Under the pieces are notes generated by a model. The model searched no databases, had not been told where the DNA came from, and was given only the letters and a program-made list of their open reading frames with translations. Shown one piece after another: positions 12,880 to 16,833 of a stretch of DNA of 16,833 nt; position 1 is the stretch's first letter, and each line of letters starts with the position of its first letter. The position numbers and the translations under genes are program-made. The DNA is taken from NCBI GenBank assembly GCA_045604285.1, contig JAZUNS010000149.1, forward strand, positions 1 to 16,833. Direction: 5' to 3'. The DNA is from SIG636 sp045604285. Its GTDB lineage: Bacteria > Bacillota > Clostridia > Oscillospirales > CAG-382.

Positions 12880-15036
12880 ATGAAAAAAGTTGTTGCTACA
12901 ATCCTTTCTCTTGTTATGCTGGTTTCTATTTTTACAGCATACGCAACCTTGTCCGAAGCTGCGTCTACCATTTGGGTATATGACGTTGATAAGACAACTA
13001 CCGTAAGCGCACAGCGTCAAAAAATTGCCGCTACCCGCACTAAATCCTACGAAGTAAGCTATTCCGGCACTTCTGCCGATGCTACTTATCCCGATAACGC
13101 CGTTCGCCTTACCGACGGCGGTGCCGGCAACGCCACCTCTTACCTTTCCGTATTTAAGGGCTCCGGTACTACCACCGTTATAATCAACCTTGGTTATAAG
13201 GCAATCGGCTTTACCGATTTCTATGCACGTTTCCACAATTCTTCTTCCAACGGCTATTCTCTCCCCACCGCTGTTAAGTACTACGTTTCCAACGACGGTA
13301 CCGCATACAGCTATGCAGGTGACGGTGAGAACGTTGCTTCCCCTTCTGATGAGACCGCCTACAGCATCGGCTTTACAAAGGCTAAGGGCTGTGAAGCACA
13401 GTATATTAAAATAGAGATCATTCAAAGCGGCACCGTTGCTTGCTCTGAAATCTCCTGCTATATCTGGGCTGACGTTACCACTATCACCGCTTCCGGTGCA
13501 GAGGATAACCAGGGTCTTACGTATTCCGCAAACGTAACCGCAGGTACCGCTTACGTTACCGGTTACACCAACAGCTACACCAAAACCACTACCGTTCAGG
13601 GCAGCGGCATCACCCCTTGCTCTGCAACCGGTAAGGTAAACAACACTTCTTGGACCATCGGTAAGGGTACCGCTGATCAGTGTACCGTTACTGCATCCTT
13701 CGTTTCCAGCTCCAGAAGCAACCGCCCCGGTATCAGCGGCATAACCAAAAAGTACGTTGTTATTCACAACACCGGTAACTACGCTTCCGGCGCAACCGCT
13801 AAGGCTAACCACAATTATCAAACCACTAACTCTGCTTGTACCTCCTCCTCCTGGCACTACACGGTAGGTAGTGACGGTATCTATCAGGGTATTCCCGATG
13901 ATGAAAACGCATGGCACGCAAGTGACGGGTCCTACGGTACCGGTAACTATTACGGTATCGGTATGGAAGTATGCGTTAACGGCTGGACCTCCTTCTCCGG
14001 CTCCGCATGGACCAACTTCCTCAACAACACCTTCTACCTCAACTGCCGCCGTGCAGCTCTCCTTACTGCAGAGCTTTGCGTAAGACACGGTCTTAACCCC
14101 GGCGACGGTAAGCCCGGCACCGCTATTCGTCAGCACTGGGATTCTAACGAAAAGAACTGTCCTCAGCAGATGAGATATAACACCTCCTCCGGTACTTACA
14201 CCCGTAACACCGGTGATATGTGGGTTTATTTCATGGGCTACGTTGATAAGTATTATACCGCACTTAAGGGCGGCGGATCCTACGAAGTTACTACTGAAGA
14301 ACCTAACACCGTTACCAACGTAGAAATTCCTCAGTACGTATACGTAAGCGGCTCCAACACTTACTGCAGAGTAACCGGTATCTCCGGCACCGCTTTCACC
14401 GGTAAGAGCAATCTTAAGAGCGTTTATATCCCCAACACAATTACTTGGGGCTCTCCTACCTTTGCTTCCGATAACCTTGTAAACATCAACGTTTCCGCTA
14501 CCAGCTCCTACTACTATTCCGTAGGCGGCGTTCTTTACTCCGCAGCTGATAACTCCGTTGTTGCTACCCCCGCTAAGAATACCGGCGCAGGCGTTGCTAA
14601 GGCAGACCCCGCCGTTTACGGTATTGCAAACTTCACCCTTGAAGACAGCTTCGTTTCCACCCACGTGGCAGATACGGGCGAACAGCTCCTTACCGGTTTC
14701 TATGATGCCGGCGCTACCGCTAAGCAGATAAAGGATATGTTCGTTGACGATATAAGCGTATATTATGCTGACGGTACCGCTATGCCGGATACCTCTGTTC
14801 CCGGCACCGGCGCTATCCTTAAGTCTGCAGACGGCGAGGACACCTGCATTCTCATAATCTACGGTGACCTGGACGGTGACGCTGTTATCAACACCACCGA
14901 CTACGCAATTATCGAAACTTACCTCATCGGTAAGTCCAATATTACAGGCGCAGCATTCACTGCCGGCGCTATCAGCAACGGTGATATTATATCCACCGCA
15001 GATCTTCTCCATTTGGAAATGAAGATTACCAAATAA
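12880..15036 (+). CDS. Secreted N-acetylmuramoyl-L-alanine amidase with discoidin-like module, LRR-like segment and dockerin
   Basis: This is a 718-residue exported peptidoglycan hydrolase. AGGAGG (12866-12871) is 8 nt before the ATG, and a signal peptide ends near SEAAS (about 25-29). A discoidin/F5-8C-like module spans about 60-197. The Amidase_2 (T7 lysozyme-like) domain spans about 288-435, with zinc ligands His296 (VIHNTGN), His419 (IRQHW) and Cys427 (KNCPQQ), and GMEVCVN at 361-367. It should cleave between MurNAc and L-Ala. A short BspA-like leucine-rich segment follows (about 498-550: GISGTAF, LKSVYIPNT), then a pre-dockerin beta module (QIKDMF, VPGTGA) and a dockerin. Dockerin loop 1 (DLDGDAVINTTD) is intact. 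Loop 2 (AISNGDIISTAD) lacks the acidic residues at positions 1, 3 and 5. It is the first gene of a likely operon with the cohesin gene. Confidence 0.92.
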   Translation: MKKVVATILSLVMLVSIFTAYATLSEAASTIWVYDVDKTTTVSAQRQKIAATRTKSYEVSYSGTSADATYPDNAVRLTDGGAGNATSYLSVFKGSGTTTVIINLGYKAIGFTDFYARFHNSSSNGYSLPTAVKYYVSNDGTAYSYAGDGENVASPSDETAYSIGFTKAKGCEAQYIKIEIIQSGTVACSEISCYIWADVTTITASGAEDNQGLTYSANVTAGTAYVTGYTNSYTKTTTVQGSGITPCSATGKVNNTSWTIGKGTADQCTVTASFVSSSRSNRPGISGITKKYVVIHNTGNYASGATAKANHNYQTTNSACTSSSWHYTVGSDGIYQGIPDDENAWHASDGSYGTGNYYGIGMEVCVNGWTSFSGSAWTNFLNNTFYLNCRRAALLTAELCVRHGLNPGDGKPGTAIRQHWDSNEKNCPQQMRYNTSSGTYTRNTGDMWVYFMGYVDKYYTALKGGGSYEVTTEEPNTVTNVEIPQYVYVSGSNTYCRVTGISGTAFTGKSNLKSVYIPNTITWGSPTFASDNLVNINVSATSSYYYSVGGVLYSAADNSVVATPAKNTGAGVAKADPAVYGIANFTLEDSFVSTHVADTGEQLLTGFYDAGATAKQIKDMFVDDISVYYADGTAMPDTSVPGTGAILKSADGEDTCILIIYGDLDGDAVINTTDYAIIETYLIGKSNITGAAFTAGAISNGDIISTADLLHLEMKITK

Positions 15037-15056
15037 GCTAATTTAACACAATCTAT

Positions 15057-15104
15057 AAGGGAGCCGGCGCCTGCTTTTTGGCAGGCGCCCGTTCAAATGT
15101 TCAG
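15057..15104 (+). promoter_or_regulatory. Odd translation-initiation region: Shine-Dalgarno, then hairpin, then start codon
   Basis: AAGGGAG (15057-15063) is the only good ribosome binding site before the cohesin gene, yet it lies 41 nt from the ATG at 15105. Between them is a 9-bp GC-rich stem (15066-15074 with 15081-15089, 6-nt loop) without a T-run. Folding would shorten the effective spacing to about 17 nt. A three-codon ORF (15097-15108) ends on the start codon in an ATGA overlap. Possible roles are translational tuning or partial attenuation between amidase and scaffold. Confidence 0.6.
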
Positions 15105-16220
15105 ATGAAAAGATTTTTTGTTGTATGTTTATGCTTTTTGATGATATGTGTCACCGCAGCGGGGACGGTTGCATCTGCCGCTATGAGCGATGCTCCCATT
15201 GCTGATATCGTATTCCATTGTGAAGACGATACCGTTGCCGTGGGTGACCTTATAACCGTTGAGGTTTACATCGAAAATTACACCCATGATGAAGGCTTCC
15301 TCGCTTGCGATATCCCCGTAAAGTACGATAAAAGCATGCTTGAGCTTAGCTTTCAAGAAGTTTTGGCACCTAAAAGCTGGGGCAATTATTACAGATTCCT
15401 TTTTAACCCCGGCGTAGATAGCGAAACCGGCGAGGTTTACGATTATTGCTGGCTTCGTGTACTGCCCGATATCCCTTCAGGCGCTGATATGGATTACGAG
15501 GATTTCGTTATAACTGAAAGCAAGGCGCTTGGCTTTAGGCTGGTTTTCACCGCAAAGGCAGAGGGAGAGACCGTCATAACCGTTAAAAAAGATGCACAAA
15601 AGCTTATTGACGCTATGATAGTTGTTATCACAAACTTTGATAACTACCCCGCAAAAAACAACAGCCTCACCGTAAAGATCGGTGATTACCCTGATGACAG
15701 CAGTGCGGCTACCCCTCCCGAAAGCTCTACAGAGCAAGAGCCTTCCGAGGAACCCGAAAGCAGCGCTGCCCCTAACGAAAGCGAGGATATCCCTCCCGTT
15801 GAAAGCAGCAATGACGTTTCCGAAAGCGTAGAGCCTGACGAAAGCTCCACCCAGACAGAGTCTGCTGACGAAAGCGGTGACACCGCATCGTCAGAAACCT
15901 CTGACGAAAGCTCCGAGCTTTCTGAAGATTCCGGCGAAATAATCCCCGGAACTCCCGATAACGACAACTCCGGCGATACCGATGTCAGCGGGGAAGTGTC
16001 CGGTACACCTACCGAAGATTCTTCTGCTGCGTCAGAGCCTGTAAGTGAAGACGTATCCGCTGAGGAAAGCGACAGCACCGTTTCTGTTGTACCCGACCCT
16101 GCAGGCAAGGACGGTGGCGGCTTGGGCATCGGCGGCATTATTGCCATCGTCGGTGTGATTATAGTTGCAGGCGCTGCCGCCGCATATTATTTTCTCGTTT
16201 ACAAAAAGGGAAAGGCTTAA
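15105..16220 (+). CDS. Membrane-anchored protein with one cohesin-like domain
   Basis: This is a 371-residue protein built as a single-cohesin surface anchor. The signal peptide covers about residues 1-26. The cohesin-like beta domain spans about 28-193; typical strand patterns are VAVGDLITVEVYIEN, the ACDIPVKYDKSMLEL strand with the cohesin-like YD motif, and ALGFRLVFTAKAEGETVITV near its end. A Ser/Glu/Pro-rich, acidic linker follows (about 196-338), then one transmembrane helix (about 342-366) and a short positive tail (YKKGKA). Cohesins bind dockerins and so hold enzymes on scaffolds; one cohesin plus membrane anchor resembles anchoring scaffoldins. Related cohesin-fold modules also occur in carbohydrate-binding proteins, so dockerin binding is inferred mainly from the three dockerin genes nearby. 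ATG 15105 was chosen as it starts the signal peptide; an upstream in-frame TTG (15078) lies inside a hairpin. Confidence 0.8.
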   Translation: MKRFFVVCLCFLMICVTAAGTVASAAMSDAPIADIVFHCEDDTVAVGDLITVEVYIENYTHDEGFLACDIPVKYDKSMLELSFQEVLAPKSWGNYYRFLFNPGVDSETGEVYDYCWLRVLPDIPSGADMDYEDFVITESKALGFRLVFTAKAEGETVITVKKDAQKLIDAMIVVITNFDNYPAKNNSLTVKIGDYPDDSSAATPPESSTEQEPSEEPESSAAPNESEDIPPVESSNDVSESVEPDESSTQTESADESGDTASSETSDESSELSEDSGEIIPGTPDNDNSGDTDVSGEVSGTPTEDSSAASEPVSEDVSAEESDSTVSVVPDPAGKDGGGLGIGGIIAIVGVIIVAGAAAAYYFLVYKKGKA

Positions 16221-16234
16221 AAGCAATTTTTAGC

Positions 16235-16276
16235 AAAAAAACAGCAAGCTTTGGGTAAGGTACCCAAAGCTTGCTG
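16235..16276 (-). terminator. Strong hairpin after the cohesin gene, T-run on the minus side
   Basis: A perfect 16-bp stem (16242-16257 with 16261-16276, 3-nt loop) is flanked upstream by A7 (16235-16241), so the U-tract exists only in minus-strand transcripts. On the plus strand it is followed by aaattaaaa, a poor termination signal. It may still protect the mRNA 3' end. A weaker stem aaaatgcc/ggcatttt (16282-16315) follows. Confidence 0.6.
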
Positions 16277-16334
16277 AAATTAAAATGCCAAAAAAGGCGC
16301 TGAACAAGGCATTTTGCCCCCATTCAGAAAAGTC

Positions 16335-16395
16335 AAAAAAAATTTTTGAAAAAACTTGAAAAAAATTCAAAAAAACTATTGCAAAACGGAAAAAA
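16335..16395. promoter_or_regulatory. Phased A-tracts upstream of the tRNA promoter
   Basis: A-tracts of 6-8 bases occur at 16335-16342, 16349-16354, 16359-16365, 16369-16375 and 16390-16395, with centres mostly 10-13 bp apart. This is the pattern of intrinsically bent DNA or an UP element that boosts stable-RNA promoters. Confidence 0.55.
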
Positions 16396-16410
16396 CTGTG
16401 CTATTATAAT
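16379..16410 (+). promoter_or_regulatory. Putative promoter of the tRNA-Asp/tRNA-Thr operon
   Basis: TTGCAA (16379-16384) is 17 bp from TATTAT (16402-16407), which overlaps a consensus TATAAT (16405-16410). It lies about 57 bp upstream of tRNA-Asp, directly after the A-tract region. Confidence 0.6.
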
Positions 16411-16466
16411 CAAGCGCTGATTTGAGGGGCACGGCAAAAGCCTAATACGAAGTATAGCGGCGATAC

Positions 16467-16543
16467 GGTCCGGTAGTTCAGTTGGTTAGAACGCTAGCCT
16501 GTCACGCTAGAGGTCGTGGGTTCGAGTCCCATCCAGGTCGCCA
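16467..16543 (+). tRNA. tRNA-Asp(GTC), with irregular acceptor stem
   Basis: The anticodon loop ctGTCac (GTC at 16501-16503) sits on a perfect 5-bp stem. The D arm and T arm (gtggg-ttcgagt-cccat) are normal; discriminator G and CCA are encoded. The acceptor arms GGTCCGG and CCAGGTC pair poorly: two wobbles (2:71 and 3:70) and a C-A mismatch (5:68). Confidence 0.9.
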
Positions 16544-16549
16544 AGTCGT

Positions 16550-16625
16550 GCTGATATAGCTCAGTTGGTAGAGCACATCCTTGGTAAGGATGAGGTCACC
16601 AGTTCGACTCTGGTTATCAGCTCCA
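16550..16625 (+). tRNA. tRNA-Thr(GGT)
   Basis: The acceptor stem GCTGATA/TATCAGC is perfect, followed by T73 and an encoded CCA. The anticodon loop ttGGTaa (GGT at 16583-16585) sits on a perfect catcc/ggatg stem. The D and T arms are normal and the length is 76 nt. It is 6 bp after tRNA-Asp and co-transcribed with it. Confidence 0.96.
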
Positions 16626-16626
16626 G

Positions 16627-16652
16627 AAGCACTGCAACGCGGTGCTTTTTTT
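16627..16652 (+). terminator. Terminator of the tRNA-Asp/Thr operon
   Basis: The stem agcactgc/gcggtgct (one G-T pair, aac loop) is followed by T7, two bases after the tRNA-Thr CCA. Confidence 0.85.
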
Positions 16653-16683
16653 GTCATATAAAATATTCAGAAAGGATTGTAGT

Positions 16684-16833
16684 ATGAAAATAGCAGTAGC
16701 CGGAACAGGTTATGTAGGCTTATCATTAGCCGTATTGTTAGCACAGCACAACGAGGTTACAGCAGTAGATATTCTTCCTCAAAAGGTAGACCTTATAAAC
16801 AGCAGAAAATCGCCTATACAAGACGAATATATT
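16684..16833 (+). CDS. ugd: UDP-glucose 6-dehydrogenase, N-terminal part (cut by window end)
   Basis: Only the first 50 codons are present. They begin MKIAVAGTGYVGLSLAVLLA, an NAD-binding Rossmann start (GxGYVG) with ALLAQHNEV and VDILPQKVDLIN, continuing to KSPIQDEYI. This closely follows the start of E. coli Ugd and other UDP-glucose/GDP-mannose dehydrogenases. The enzyme oxidises UDP-glucose to UDP-glucuronate for surface polysaccharide synthesis. AAAGGA (16671-16676) is 7 nt before the ATG. Substrate choice within the family cannot be fixed from this fragment. Confidence 0.85.
   Translation, partial: MKIAVAGTGYVGLSLAVLLAQHNEVTAVDILPQKVDLINSRKSPIQDEYI

Noticed and set aside
12757..15012. 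751-codon open frame antisense to the amidase gene
   Set aside because: The opposite strand encodes a complete signal peptide, amidase and dockerin with a proper promoter and Shine-Dalgarno. The antisense frame shows no recognisable domain and is explained by codon bias.
15066..15089. Terminator between amidase and cohesin genes
   Set aside because: The stem is strong but no T-run follows on the plus strand, so it is treated as a leader hairpin rather than a terminator.

Overview
The window looks like chromosome from an anaerobic, Gram-positive Clostridia-type bacterium, most likely a gut or rumen member of the Oscillospiraceae/Ruminococcaceae group. The reasons are strong AGGAGG ribosome binding sites, consensus TTGACA/TATAAT promoters, T-rich hairpin terminators, secreted proteins with C-terminal dockerin modules, and a cohesin-type surface protein. 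This placement is inference; no 16S or other marker gene is present.

Layout. 1-607 has no gene. It holds two tandem copies of a roughly 290-bp element built from alternating 7-mers and small perfect hairpins. A tRNA-Ser(GGA) on the minus strand (608-699) follows, with its own promoter. Next comes an aquaporin Z-like channel (minus) divergent from a two-gene operon of a MATE exporter and a cytidylate-kinase-like protein (plus). 3748-8373 (minus) is a very large secreted endonuclease/exonuclease/phosphatase (EEP) protein ending in a dockerin. Divergent from it, 8588-11473 (plus) is a secreted phosphodiester-glycosidase (NAGPA-type) protein with a dockerin. A minus-strand pair, a permuted papain-like (C92) protein and a YgjV-like membrane protein, separates these from a secreted N-acetylmuramoyl-L-alanine amidase with a dockerin (12880-15036). 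Directly downstream lies a small membrane-anchored protein with one cohesin-like domain (15105-16220). The window ends with tRNA-Asp(GTC), tRNA-Thr(GGT) and the start of a UDP-glucose 6-dehydrogenase.

Main idea. Three secreted enzymes carrying dockerins sit within 13 kb of one membrane-tethered cohesin-like protein, and the amidase and cohesin genes appear co-transcribed. Calcium-dependent cohesin-dockerin pairing is the established basis of cellulosomes. Here, however, the predicted activities point to peptidoglycan, sugar-phosphodiester and nucleic-acid or phospholipid substrates, not plant fibre. The working hypothesis is a small surface complex for remodelling or scavenging bacterial envelope material. 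The partnership itself is inferred from gene content and has not been shown.

The second notable feature is the hairpin array at 1-607. Its paired 7-mers change together between the two copies, which argues for conserved folding.
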